NCBI RefSeq assembly: GCF_964340395.1
Contig: NC_135567.1
Coordinates: 4,463,399-4,527,398 of the forward strand
Direction of reading: 5' to 3'
Origin: Glandiceps talaboti
Lineage: Eukaryota > Hemichordata > Enteropneusta > Spengelidae
Length of the DNA stretch: 64,000 bases
Shown here: positions 36,801 to 50,057 of the stretch, one piece after another
Numbering within the stretch: position 1 is the stretch's first letter
Layout of the letters: each line of letters opens with the position of its first letter
The notes under the pieces: generated by a model
Seen by the model: the letters and a program-made list of their open reading frames with translations, nothing else
Database searches by the model: none
Told to the model about the DNA's origin: nothing
Program-made: the position numbers and the translations under genes

Positions 36801-39800
36801 GCATGAAGACAGTACATATATTGTGATATGGCATAAAGACAGTACATATATTGTGATATGGCATAAAGACAGTACATATATTATGATATGGCATGAAGAC
36901 AGTACATATATTATGATATGGCATGAAGACAGTACATTTATTGTGATATGGCATGAAGACAGTACATATATTATGATATGGCATGAAGACAGTACATATA
37001 TTATGATATGGCATGAAGACAGTACATATATTGTGATATGGCATAATGACAGTACATATATTGTGATATGGCATGAAGACAGTACATATATTGTGATATG
37101 GTATGTAGACAGTACATATATTGTGATATGGCATGAAGACAGTACATATATTATGATATGGCATGAAGACAGTACATATATTGTGATATGGCATGAAGAC
37201 AGTACATATATTATGATATGGCATGAAGACAGTACATATATTATGATATGGCATGAAGACAGTACATATATTGTGATATGGCATAATGACAGTACATATA
37301 TTGTGATATGGCATGAAGACAGTACATATATTGTGATATGGCATGAAAACAGTACATATATTGTGATATGGCATGAAGACAGTACATATATTATGATATG
37401 GCATGAAGACAGTACATATATTATGATATGGCATAAAGACAGTACATATATTATGATATGGCATGAAGACAGTACATATATTATGATATGGCATAATGAC
37501 AGTACATATATTATGATATGGCATGAAGATAGTACATATATTATGATATGGCATGAAGACAGTACATATATTATGATATGGCATGAAGACAGTACATATA
37601 TTATGATATGGCATGAAGATAGTACATATATTATGATATGGCATGAAGACAGTACATATATTGTGATATGGCATGAAGACAGTACATATATTATGATATG
37701 GCATGATGACAGTACATATATTATGATATGGCATGAAGACAGTACATATATTATGATATGGCATGAAGACAGTACATATATTATGATATGGCATGAAGAC
37801 AGTACATATATTATGATATGGCATGAAGACAGTACATATATTATGATATGGCATGAAGACAGTACATATATTATGATATTATGATATGGCATGATGACTA
37901 CATATATTATGATATGGCATGAAGACAGTACATATATTATGATATGGCATGAAGACAGTACATATATTATGATATGGCATGAAGACAGTACATATATTAT
38001 GATATGGCATGAAGACAGTACATATATTATGATATGGCATGAAGACAGTACATATATTGTGATATGGCACAATGACAGTACATATATTGTGATATGGCAT
38101 GAAGACAGTACATATATTGTGATATGGCATGAAAACAGTACATATATTGTGATATGGCATGAAGACAGTACATATATTATGATATGGCATGAAGACAGTA
38201 CATATATTATGATATGGCATGAAGATAGTACATATATTGTGATATGGCATGAAGACAGTACATATATTATGATATGGCATGAAGACAGTACATATATTAC
38301 GATATGGCATGAAGATAGTACATATATTGTGATATGGCATGAAGACAGTACATATATTATGATATGGCATGAAGACAGTACATATATTATGATATGGCAT
38401 GAAGACAGTACATATATTATGATATGGCATGAAGATAGTACATATATTGTGATATGGCATGAAGACAGTACATATATTATGATATGGCATGAAGACAGTA
38501 CATATATTACGATATGGCATGAAGATAGTACATATATTGTGATATGGCATGAAGACAGTACATATATTATGATATGGCATGAAGACAGTACATATATTAT
38601 TATATGGCATGATGACTACATATATTATGATATGGCATGAAGACAGTACATATATTGTGATATGGCATGAAAACAGTACATATATTGTGATATGGCATGA
38701 AGACAGTACATATATTATGATATGGCATGAAGACAGTACATATATTATGATATGGCATGAAGATAGTACATATATTGTGATATGGCATGAAGACAGTACA
38801 TATATTATGATATGGCATGATGACTACATATATTATGATATGGCATGAAGATAGTACATATATTGTGATATGGCCTGAAGACAGTACATATATTGTGATA
38901 TGGCATGAAGACAGTACATATATTATGATATGGCATGAAGACAGTACATATATTATGATATGGCATGAAGACAGTACATATATTGTGATATGGCATGAAG
39001 ACAGTACATATATTATGATATGGCATGAAGACAGTACATATATTATGATATGGCATGAAGATAGTACATATATTATGATATGGCATGAAGACAGTACATA
39101 TATTATGATATGGCATGAAGACAGTACATATATTATGATATGGCATGATGACAGTACATATATTATGATATGGCATGATGACAGTACATATATTATGATA
39201 TGGCATGAAGACAGTACACATATTATGATATGGCATGAAGACAGTACATATATTATGATATGGCATGAAGACAGTACATATATTATGATATGGCATGAAG
39301 ACAGTACATATATTGTGATATGGCATGAAGACAGTACATATATTATGATATGGTATGAAGACAGTACATATATTATGATATGGCATGAAGACAGTACATA
39401 TATTGTGATATGGCATGAAGACAGTACATATATTATGATATGGCATGAAGACAGTACATATATTATGATATGGCATGAAGACAGTACATATATTATGATA
39501 TGGCATGAAGACAGTACATATATTATGATATGGCATGAAGACAGTACATATATTGTGATATGGCATGAAGACAGTACATATATTATGATATGGCATGAAG
39601 ACAGTACATATATTATGATATGGCATGAAGACAGTACATATATTATGATATGGCATGAAGACAGTACATATATTATGATATGGCATGAAGACAGTACATA
39701 TATTGTGATATGGCATGAAGACAGTACATATATTATGATATGGCATGAAGACAGTACATATATTATGATATGGCATGAAGACAGTACATATATTGTGATA

Positions 39801-41206
39801 TGGCATGAAGACAGTACATATATTATGATATGGCATGAAGACAGTACATATATTATGATATGGCATGAAGATAGTACATATATTATGATATGGCATGAAG
39901 ACAGTACATATATTATGATATGGCATGAAGACAGTACATATATTATGATATGGCATGATGACAGTACATATATTATGATATGGCATGATGACAGTACATA
40001 TATTATGATATGGCATGAAGACAGTACACATATTATGATATGGCATGAAGACAGTACATATATTATGATATGGCATGAAGACAGTACATATATTATGATA
40101 TGGTATGAAGACAGTACATATATTGTGATATGGCATGAAGACAGTACATATATTATGATATGGCATGAAGACAGTACATATATTATGATATGGCATGAAG
40201 ACAGTACATATATTGTGATATGGCATGAAGACAGTACATATATTATGATATGGCATGAAGACAGTACATATATTATGATATGGCATGAAGACAGTACATA
40301 TATTATGATATGGTATGAAGACAGTACATATATTGTGATATGGCATGAAGACAGTACATATATTATGATATGGCATGAAGACAGTACATATATTATGATA
40401 TGGCATGAAGACAGTACATATATTGTGATATGGCATGAAGATAGTACATATATTATGATATGGCATGAAGACAGTACATATATTATGATATGGCATGAAG
40501 ATAGTACATATATTGTGATATGGCATGAAGATAGTACATATATTATGATATGGTATGAAGACAGTACATATATTGTGATATGGCATGAAGACAGTACATA
40601 TATTATGATATGGCATGAAGACAGTACATATATTGTGATATGGCATGAAGACAGTACATATATTATGATATGGCATGAAGACAGTACATATATTGTGATA
40701 TGGCATGAAGACAGTACATATATTATGATATGGCATAAAGACAGTACATATATTATGATATGGCATGAAGACAGTACATATATTGTGATATGGCATAAAG
40801 ACAGTACATATATTATGATATGGTATGAAGATAGTACATATATTATGATATGGCATAAAGACAGTACATATATTATGATATGGCATGAAGACAGTACATA
40901 TATTGTGATATGGCATGAAGACAGTACATATATTATGATATGGCATGAAGACAGTACATATATTGTGATATGGCATGAAGACAGTACATATATTATGATA
41001 TGGCATGAAGACAGTACATATATTGTGATATGGCATGAAGACAGTACATACATTGTGATATGGCATGAAGACAGTACATATATTATGATATGGCATGAAG
41101 ACAGTACATATATTGTGATATGGCATGAAGACAGTACATATATTATGATATGGCATGAAGACAGTACATATATTGTGATATGGCATGAAGACAGTACATA
41201 TATTAT
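30817..41206. repeat. giant 30 bp minisatellite, about 346 units
   Basis: Units centre on TGATATGGCATGAAGACAGT followed by ACATATATTA or ACATATATTG. The consensus is about 70% A+T with no CpG. Because 30 is divisible by three and the unit lacks stops in several frames, it yields apparent proteins of up to 1416 residues on both strands (decapeptides IWHEDSTYIM, MPYHNICTVF, YVLSSCHIII). Variants include a 36 bp unit with an extra ACATGT, and a short unit reading GATGACTACAT at about 35755, 37891, 38612 and 38817 that shifts the frame. Recurrent variant blocks show higher-order structure. No start context, intron or unique coding sequence supports a gene. Confidence 0.98.
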
Positions 41207-41515
41207 ATAGCACCTAGTAGCAGTCAAACTATGTTCATTTGTCCTTACAATAAATGCTACCATGTAAACAATGATAGACTTAAAGGGGAACACATCTCAC
41301 AAAATACAGACATTTTTTTTTCATACTTTGAGTGTTTTGGAATCGGATAGTTCCTTATTTTAAAACTGAGAATTTTAGATTTACCACTTTTAACATAATT
41401 TATTTTATTTATAACTCCTTGTCATTTGATATTTCATTTGTCAGAAATAAACAAACATTTGAAGAATTTTAATACTCAGATTGCAAATCATTACCACGAG
41501 CTACTCGTGAACAGG
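41207..41515. other. single-copy bridge between two arrays
   Basis: About 310 bp of AT-rich sequence with poly-T tracts. No gene was seen. Confidence 0.6.
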
Positions 41516-43007
41516 TTTGATCATGAGAATCCCTGGGTACCTGGGTGTCAGTTTGTTATTGTACAAAATCCCAGTACCTGGGTGTCAGTTTGATCATGAG
41601 AATCCCTGGGTACCTGGGTGTCAGTTTGTTATTGTACAAAATCCCAGTACCTGGGTGTCAGTTTGTTATTATACAAAATCCAAGTACCTGGGTGTCAGTT
41701 TGTTATTGTACAAAATCCCAGTACCTGGGTGTCAGTTTGTTATTGTACAAAATCCCTGTACCTGGGTGTCAGTTTGTTATTGTACAAAATCCCAGTACCT
41801 GGGTGTCAGTTTGTTATTGTACAAAATCCCAGTACCTGGGTGTCAGTTTGTTATTGTACAAAATCCCAGTACCTGGGTGTCAGTTTGTTATTGTACAAAA
41901 TCCCAGTACCTGGGTGTCAGTTTGTTATTGTACAAAATCCAAGTACCTGGGTGTCAGTTTGTTATTGTACAAAATCCCAGTACCTGGGTGTCAGTTTGAT
42001 ATTGTACAAAATCCCTGTACCTGGGTGTCAGTTTGTTATTGTACAAAATCCCAGTACCTGGGTGTCAGTTTGTTATTGTACAAAATCCCAGTACCTGGGT
42101 GTCAGTTTGTTATTGTACAAAATCCCAGTACCTGGGTGTCAGTTTGTTATTGTACAAAATCCCAGTACCTGGGTGTCAGTTTGTTATTGTACAAAATCCT
42201 AGTACCTGGGTGTCAGTTTGTTATTGTACAAAATCCCTGTACCTGGGTGTCAGTTTGTTATTGTACAAAATCCCAGTACCTGGGTGTCAGTTTGTTATTG
42301 TACAAAATCCCAGTACCTGGGTGTCAGTTTGTTATTGTACAAAATCCCAGTACCTGGGTGTCAGTTTGTTATTGTACAAAATCCCAGTACCTGGGTGTCA
42401 GTTTGATATTGTACAAAATCCCAGTACCTGGGTGTCAGTTTGTTATTGTACAAAATCCTAGTACCTGGGTGTCAGTTTGTTATTGTACAAAATCCCAGTA
42501 CCTGGGTGTCAGTTTGATATTGTACAAAATCCCAGTACCTGGGTGTCAGTTTGTTATTGTACAAAATCCCAGTACCTGGGTGTCAGTTTGTTATTGTACA
42601 AAATCCCAGTACCTGGGTGTCAGTTTGTTATTGTACAAAATCCCAGTACCTGGGTGTCAGTTTGTTATTGTACAAAATCCCAGTACCTGGGTGTCAGTTT
42701 GTTATTGTACAAAATCCCAGTACCTGGGTGTCAGTTTGTTATTGTACAAAATCCCAGTACCTGGGTGTCAGTTTGTTATTGTACAAAATCCCAGTACCTG
42801 GGTGTCAGTTTGTTATTGTACAAAATCCCAGTACCTGGGTGTCAGTTTGTTATTGTACAAAATCCCAGTACCTGGGTGTCAGTTTGTTATTGTACAAAAT
42901 CCCTGTACCTGGATGTCAGTTTGTTATTGTACAAAATCCCAGTACCTGGGTGTCAGTTTGTTATTGTACAAAATCCCAGTACCTGGGTGTCAGTTTGTTA
43001 TTGTACA
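41516..43007. repeat. 37 bp minisatellite, about 40 units
   Basis: Units read TTTGTTATTGTACAAAATCC then CAGTACCTGGGTGTCAG. Each unit holds a small inverted repeat, CCCAG-TAC-CTGGG. The first and third units differ (GATCATGAGAATCCCTGG). The unit has no CpG and no stop in any plus frame, so three successive phases give a 491-residue spurious frame. It is unrelated in sequence to the other 37 bp family. Confidence 0.97.
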
Positions 43008-43018
43008 ATTTGTTGTTT

Positions 43019-45007
43019 AATGTAATTTTTATGGGTGTTTCTATTTATCTTGTATTGTAACTGTAGTTTTTATGGGTGTTTCTATTTATCTTGTATTGTA
43101 ACTGTAGTTTTTATGGGTGTTTCTATTTATCTTGTATTGTAACTGTAGTTTTTATGGGTGTTTCTATTTATCTTGTATTGTAACTGTAGTTTTTATGGGT
43201 GTTTCTATTTATCTTGTATTGTAACTGTAGTTTTTATGGGTGTTTCTATTTATCTTGTATTGTAACTGTAGTTTTTATGGGTGTTTCTATTTATCTTGTA
43301 TTGTAACTGTAGTTTTTATGGGTGTTTCTATTTATCTTGTATTGTAACTGTAGTTTTTATGGGTGTATCTATTTATCTTGTATTGTAACTGTAGTTTTTG
43401 TGGGTGTTTCTATTTATCTTGTATTGTAACTGTAGTTTTTGTGGGTGTTTCTATTTATCTTGTATTGTAACTGTAGTTTTTATGGGTGTATCTATTTATC
43501 TTGTATTGTAACTGTAGTTTTTATGGGTGTTTCTATTTATCTTGTATTGTAACTGTAGTTTTTGTGGGTGTTTCTATTTATCTTGTATTGTAACTGTAGT
43601 TTGTATGGGTGTTTCTATTTATCTTGTATTGTAACTGTAGTTTTTATGGGTGTTTCTATTTATCTTGTATTGTAACTGTAGTTTTTATGGGTGTTTCTAT
43701 TTATCTTGTATTGTAACTGTAGTTTTTATGGGTGTTTCTATTTATCTTGTATTGTAACTGTAGTTTGTATGGGTGTTTCTATTTATCTTGTATTGTAACT
43801 GTAGTTTGTATGGGTGTTTCTATTTATCTTGTATTGTAACTGTAGTTTTTGTGGGTGTATCTATTTATCTTGTATTGTAACTGTAGTTTGTATGGGTGTT
43901 TCTATTTATCTTGTATTGTAACTGTAGTTTTTATGGGTGTTTCTATTTATCTTGTATTGTAACTGTAGTTTTTGTGGGTGTATCTATTTATCTTGTATTG
44001 TAACTGTAGTTTTTATGGGTGTTTCTATTTATCTTGTATTGTAACTGTAGTTTTTATGGGTGTTTCTATTTATCTTGTATTGTAACTGTAGTTTTTATGG
44101 GTGTTTCTATTTATCTTGTATTGTAACTGTAGTTTTTATGGGTGTTTCTATTTATCTTGTATTGTAACTGTAATTTTTATGGGTGTTTCTATTTATCTTG
44201 TATTGTAACTGTAGTTTTTATGGGTGTTTCTATTTATCTTGTATTGTAACTGTAGTTTTTGTGGGTGTATCTATTTATCTTGTATTGTAACTGTAGTTTT
44301 TATGGGTGTTTCTATTTATCTTGTATTGTAACTGTAGTTTTTATGGGTGTTTCTATTTATCTTGTATTGTAACTGTAGTTTTTGTGGGTGTTTCTATTTA
44401 TCTTGTATTGTAACTGTAGTTTTTGTGGGTGTTTCTATTTATCTTGTATTGTAACTGTAGTTTTTGTGGGTGTATCTATTTATCTTGTATTGTAACTGTA
44501 GTTTTTGTGGGTGTTTCTATTTATCTTGTATTGTAACTGTAGTTTTTGTGGGTGTTTCTATTTATCTTGTATTGTAACTGTAGTTTGTATGGGTGTTTCT
44601 ATTTATCTTGTATTGTAACTGTAGTTTTTATGGGTGTTTCTATTTATCTTGTATTGTAACTGTAGTTTTTGTGGGTGTTTCTATTTATCTTGTATTGTAA
44701 CTGTAGTTTGTATGGGTGTTTCTATTTATCTTGTATTGTAACTGTAGTTTTTATGGGTGTTTCTATTTATCTTGTATTGTAACTGTAGTTTTTATGGGTG
44801 TTTCTATTTATCTTGTATTGTAACTGTAGTTTGTATGGGTGTTTCTATTTATCTTGTATTGTAACTGTAGTTTTTATGGGTGTTTCTATTTATCTTGTAT
44901 TGTAACTGTAGTTTTTATGGGTGTTTCTATTTATCTTGTATTGTAACTGTAGTTTTTATGGGTGTTTCTATTTATCTTGTATTGTAACTGTAGTTTTTGT
45001 GGGTTGT
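43019..45007. repeat. 41 bp minisatellite, about 48 units
   Basis: Units read TTTTTATGGGTGTTTCTATT then TATCTTGTATTGTAACTGTAG. Variation is confined mostly to three positions (TTTTTA, TTTTTG or TTTGTA; GTTTC or GTATC). The plus strand is T- and G-rich with very little C and no CpG. The array follows the 37 bp array after only about 11 bp. Confidence 0.97.
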
Positions 45008-45231
45008 CTTTTATGTCTATGTATATTTGTTTTGGGGTCCATTTTTATAGTGGTTTGTCACCTGTGTGGACTGCCTGACTAATGTCAAAGTTCAATCAAT
45101 CAATCATTTCATGACATTATTACATCACCTAAATTACACACAATTTCAGAAATACACCAATCTTACATTGGTCCCCAGTGGTGGATTGTTTCTGTAAAGT
45201 TGCCCCTGCTTCATGAGTTAGCAAGCATGAC

Positions 45232-45322
45232 TATTCAATAGATGAACAATAAATATTCATTACTCATAAGCTTATTACTTTAGTGAAAAGATCTTGAATA
45301 TTCATTGTGCATCTACTGAATA
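45232..45322. repeat. foldback with 28 bp arms
   Basis: 45232-45259 and 45295-45322 are reverse complements at about 25 of 28 positions, with a loop of about 35 bp. The arms contain TATTCAATAGATGAACAATA on the left. It may be a small MITE. Confidence 0.65.
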
Positions 45323-45528
45323 TGTAGATTTCTTACACCCACAAAAATCAATGTGGGTCCAAACCTACACTAATCAGTCTATTCAGCATACGTTAAAATT
45401 GATTGAGTGAGTTATATATCATGAAGTGACCTTAGGAACCCATATTTTATTTCATTTCCAAGAGTTGTGTTCCGTTTTAAACTGGGAGATAACAGAGCCA
45501 ATTAGTTTGTAACATGGCAAGAAAATAT

Positions 45529-45613
45529 ACATTCAGAATTGTGTAATGGTACAAGATACATTCAGAATTGTGTAATGGTACAAGATACATTCAGAATTGT
45601 GTAATGGTAACCA
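45529..45613. repeat. 29 bp tandem repeat, about 3 copies
   Basis: ACATTCAGAATTGTGTAATG starts units at 45529, 45558 and 45587. The units are almost identical, so the expansion is recent. Confidence 0.9.
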
Positions 45614-45689
45614 CCAAAATATCTAGATGTGTATGTAGACAATCACATCATACTACAGTCACATAATATATACATGTTTTCAAACTTAC

Positions 45690-45783
45690 GTTGATATCCT
45701 CAGAGGCATACTTGTCACCATATTTTACAACCATTTCGCTAAGTATTTCATCATATTTAGATTTATTCACGTCATCATCCTTC
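45690..45783 (-). CDS. internal coding exon of an unidentified gene
   Basis: On the minus strand a 94 bp open segment is bounded by consensus splice sites. Upstream is a pyrimidine-containing tract with CTGAAC as a possible branch site and TTACACACAG as the acceptor; downstream the donor reads AAC followed by GTAAGTTTG. After one leading base it encodes 31 residues, beginning KDDDVNKS and containing KYDEILSEMVVKYGDKYA, and it ends in phase 0. The peptide is charged and looks helical. I do not recognise the protein family. No partner exon was identified nearby; the next one upstream may lie beyond 47 kb or be among the short frames at 46.0-46.6 kb. The sharp splice signals, balanced codon use and location in single-copy DNA make this the best protein-coding evidence in the window. 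Confidence 0.7.
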
Positions 45784-47003
45784 CTGTGTGTAAGCGTTCA
45801 GACAAAAAACATGAAATTAAAGAAACTCTGTACTCTACTTCAAGCACTGTGAGGACCAAGGAACAAACAACATTAACTGCCTATGTATGAGTGAATGAAA
45901 ATATTATACACACTCAAGAATAGTGTATCTACATGTATCTATTCATATATGCCTTGTTGAACTCAGTAAAAAACACCATCAAAAGTCATGATCTCATGGA
46001 AAAATAACATTGGGTACATAATGTACATTTACAGGTAATTTCCAAATGCACATTCTGCATTCACTTCTCTATCGATCCCTGTTGTTACCTTTGCAATATA
46101 CACAAGGATTATTAGCAGGGTTGGGATAGAGACAAGAGTCAAATTTCGATACAACTAAATCAGATACTAAGACCAGGAATAATAAATTATCCCCTAAAAC
46201 CAGTAAGTCACAAACCAGTTTCTCTGAAACACCATGTGAGGGCACAACTTTCCAAAATGGCAGCATCCATCGAATTGGCCCTAACAACCTAACAATAGTT
46301 TCACCAGTGACGTATAATGCTATTTTAATATCAAAAATGTTTGGTGGACATTCCAAATGAGTAGCTTTTGGAGATTATACGACTTTTTAATATTATGCAT
46401 ATATACAGCACAATGATTAAAATTCCAACTCTATATTCTAGGTCCTTGGCTCTACCACTAATACTTAGGTATTTTTTATGATTATTCCCTACACTAATAA
46501 GAATTACTCTTTGTCTAGTACGGATTTTTAAGACATACACAAAGTGCAAAATACAGTTGTCCACTAAACATTTTTGAAATCTACAGAAAAAATGGTTTTA
46601 TAAAAGTAATGTTTTATTTGGTACCTTATTTTGGTACCAATTGGCTAAAATCAGGGTCTGGCTAATACACCAGTACTAAGGATCAAGTGGGAAGGTAAAC
46701 TAGGTCGCTAAAAATGCAACAATTCATAATAACCGGAATTAACCTAACTATTAAAGTAATAATGTATATCGTTGTGTAAATATGTTTTATTGTATTAATT
46801 ATGATGATAATTGTTTGTTTATTCATTGAATGGAGGAAAAGACATTAAACACATGTACTTTTACTCTATCAAGGCTGAGTTGAACTTTTTTTTATGTTGT
46901 GAAATAATTATATACTTAGGGTCGAAACTAATTGCTCAATGTCAAATAAAAACATTTTTTTTACTTTGTGGTGTGGAATGAGCCACTTTAGTTCTCATCC
47001 TAC
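45784..47003. other. single-copy region upstream of the exon, no gene confirmed
   Basis: A minus frame at 46069-46356 and a plus frame of about 75 residues over the same bases (ending KMFGGHSK near 46360) compete; neither has a recognised domain. Confidence 0.45.
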
Positions 47004-47586
47004 AACTTGCTTGGTATTCATAGCACTACATACTGGCTAGGTATTCATAGCACTACATACTGGCTTGGTATTCATATCATTACATACTGGCTAGGTATTC
47101 ATAGCACTACATACTGGCTAGGTATTCATAGCACTACATACTACTACATACTGGTTTGGTATTCATAGCACTACATTCTGGCTTGGTATTCATAGCACTA
47201 CATACTACTACATACTGGCTTGGTATTCATATCACTACATACTACTACATACTGGCTTGGTTTTCACAGCACTACATACTACTACATACTGGCTTGGTTT
47301 TCACAGCACTACATACTACTACATACTGTCTTTGTATTTATAGCACTACATACTACAATATACTGGCTTTGTATTCAAAGTACTACATACTACTACATAC
47401 TGGCTTTGTATTCATATTAATACGTACTACTACATACTGGCTTTGTATTAATAGCACTACACACTACTACATAATGGCTTTGTATTAATAGCACTACACA
47501 CTACTACATATTGGATTTGTATCCATAGCACTACATAAACACGGTACTACTACATACTGGCTTTGTATTCATAGCACTACATATCT
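47004..47586. repeat. 37 bp satellite array, GGCTTGGTATTC variant
   Basis: The same family as 3693-5106 but with many units reading CTTGGTATTC in place of CTTTGTATTC, plus truncated units. One unit near 47535 keeps a mutated form of the 9 bp insert (AACACGGTAC for CCCGCGGTAC), linking it to the left array. Confidence 0.95.
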
Positions 47587-47677
47587 GGCCCGAGTACGAG
47601 TAAAGCCCTGGTACGAGTAAAGAGACAAGTTTACAGAGTGTATATATAACGATTAGAGTTTAATGATTTATTGATTG

Positions 47678-47724
<47 letters not shown>

Positions 47725-47983
47725 ATAATCTTACCATTGACTAATATGGACAAAGATGTAAAATGAGTACACATTCGATGGATTGCTAATATTTGTTAGC
47801 CTTGTATGTAATTCTTTCGTTATTTGCTTTCACACTCAACATAGTCGAGTTACATTGCTTTTTGCCGGACAGTGTTGAGTGAAATGCGTGCAAAGTTAAG
47901 AAGGACTACCCTATACTGTACACAATTGAGTAAATTCTCTGTAACATGAAAAGGACCAGAATTACGCACAGAGGCAGAACGAC
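47587..47983. other. flank of the duplicated block with (TGAT)n tract
   Basis: Counterpart of 5107-5472 with a longer TGAT run (about 47680-47725). No gene was seen. Confidence 0.7.
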
Positions 47984-50057
47984 TAAACTACTACTGTGGT
48001 AGAAAACCCCAGTGTAGGTCGCCCTGGCAACCACTGCCTGTTGTACAAGAACTGAGTGCATATAATGCTTACGAAACTGTCGTACATAAAAAGGATTCTG
48101 GGTAATTCATGCAAATACGGGAAATTCGATCTGTTGTACTGAGCACTAGCTTCGGGCTCTTGTTTTCAGCATTTTTTCTGTACTCCGAGAAACACACAGG
48201 TCATAAATCATGCACGAATTGTTTGTGAATGTCGTAGGATGGTAACTTGATACACATATTAGTTGAAAATCAATCAGTTTGTTTCATAGAACGTAAAAAA
48301 TCTTTCAAAATGGGACAATGCTCCTGCAAACTGCCGTCAAGAAAGCGTTAGATTGTGTGTCCCTCAGAATTATTCAAATATGCGACATTTACATGTGGTG
48401 TTTACACCCATGATAAGAGCTGCCTTATACCAATAGCAAACACTCATGGCGAGAGATGCATGTTGTTCTAAAATAAATGTATTGCCAAGTAACCCACCTG
48501 GCCAGGGAGTAATGTACAATAAATGACAAAAACAACCATTTGAATGCTACAAAAACATGGTTTAATTATTCACCAACACCAAAACACAAGTTCCTGAATT
48601 CAAGAGACTTTTTTCCGTTTGTTTAGTCATCAGAACTATGTACTTGACGGACAACAAATGACGGACAACTGCGACTTCGACGATAAGCCCACATCCCAAG
48701 CAAGGCGTTACACTTACTGTAGATGTTACCTCATTTACTTGTACCTGCAACTCTCGGTTTTTAAACATCCTACACAGCTTTGAGGATCCCCTGATGCCAA
48801 ATTGTAGACGTGTTTCACTGTTTACACACGATGAGATTCATCGTACAAAAATATATACAACACTACAGTCTACTACATAGGTAACGGCACGTGATCTTGT
48901 CAACGAGTGGTTATGTGATGAGCCAATCGTTCAATCGTATTGGCAACTTGTACAGGCATCACAGTAATTTTCAGGACGGCAACTTACTGACGTTACCAGC
49001 ATGCAATGACGCTCACGGTATTTGAGATACCCAAGGGCCAAGAGATGTTGTTTATTGGTGAAAACGTGAACATAAAGTCGTAGGAAGTTGCTATTCCTTT
49101 TACGCATGTGTGTAGCTGTGTAAAAATCGAGTTGTAGTGTACTGGACTGTATTGTTTATTCTGTTGGACAGTCACTATATCACCATGGATACTAGCAAGG
49201 TAGCACATATGCAATATTGTTTACTCGTCTAGATGAACAAATAAGGTCTACATGCCTAGCTTATCAGAGTAGTTTAATCAATGATTCATTTTGAAACATT
49301 ACAGTTTCAATAATTTACCTATGTAAATATTAGTTATAGTTGAATAAAGTTCAGTAGTAGCTGGCTTGCTTGGTAACAGACTTCTGGTGCGTCTTTCCCT
49401 CTTTTATAAACCAATCCCTCACAAACATGTCATTGTCGAAGTTGACATGGGTTCAATCAATGTTATGCACTTTTTGTTATTATATTAGTCTGATAAGCCT
49501 TAGCGTGTAACCGATATGTGTGAACAACACAGATAGGGTATGTTTCTATTTTCAATTGGTGTTCAAACGCCAGTGAGTCACCACAAGTTCTCCACCTCCA
49601 AAAGATACAGCCAGTCATGTGCAAAATAGGGTGACAGGCACCAAGAGTTCCACTATTAATGAGGTAAACATATAGGGGATTCCCCTTCTCAGTCCCCTCT
49701 TTATGAATATTAATGAGTTTTCACACAACATCAAAGTGTGAGGGCAGAAATCCCTTCTGAAGGTAACTATGGCGACTCCTGACTCCTGACTCAACAAACA
49801 TAATAGTTGAACTACTAATATTAGTATACGTACTAAACTGTCATGAAGGAAAGATACTGTAGTAAATCACTCCGAGATATGGAGATTGAAAAGTACCAAA
49901 CATTCTTACATATCACAATTTATTGCACATCTGAATTTTCTGCACATAATATTTACACTGCACTAAATTTAAGACTGCAGCAATCAATTCAACGGCCTTC
50001 GGAATAAAGACTGACATACACCATAGACCCTCAATATATATGCATACACACAATTAG
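47984..50057 (+). repeat. composite repeat unit C, body (long form)
   Basis: The only long-form unit not split by the 4 kb insertion, so it shows the complete body. It keeps the 381 bp segment (48484-48864) and runs straight through the site where B and E are interrupted (near 48990, GACGTTACCAGCATGC). Small deletions occur, for example in CTCACGGTATTTGAG. It has no counterpart as a whole unit in the left copy. Confidence 0.82.

Larger units (their letters stand above)
45008..45689. other. single-copy region downstream of the coding exon
   Basis: Contains a foldback (45232-45322) and a 29 bp triplicate (45529-45613). On the minus strand it would be intron sequence after the exon at 45690. 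Confidence 0.5.

Noticed and set aside
31508-41293. Giant open frames of 700-1416 residues on both strands
   Set aside because: They are readings of the 30 bp array; the same DNA is open on both strands, variation is not codon-aware, and no unique coding sequence is attached.
30817-43007. Periodic arrays considered as CRISPR
   Set aside because: Units are contiguous and nearly identical with no unique spacers, and the DNA is eukaryotic in character.
41517-43060. Frame of 491 residues with a repeating 37-residue pattern
   Set aside because: A 37 bp unit without stops reads through in three phases; there is no evidence beyond the repeat.
46069-46356. 95-residue minus frame as an exon of the gene at 45690
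   Set aside because: No matching splice sites in a compatible phase were found, and an equally plausible plus frame overlaps it.
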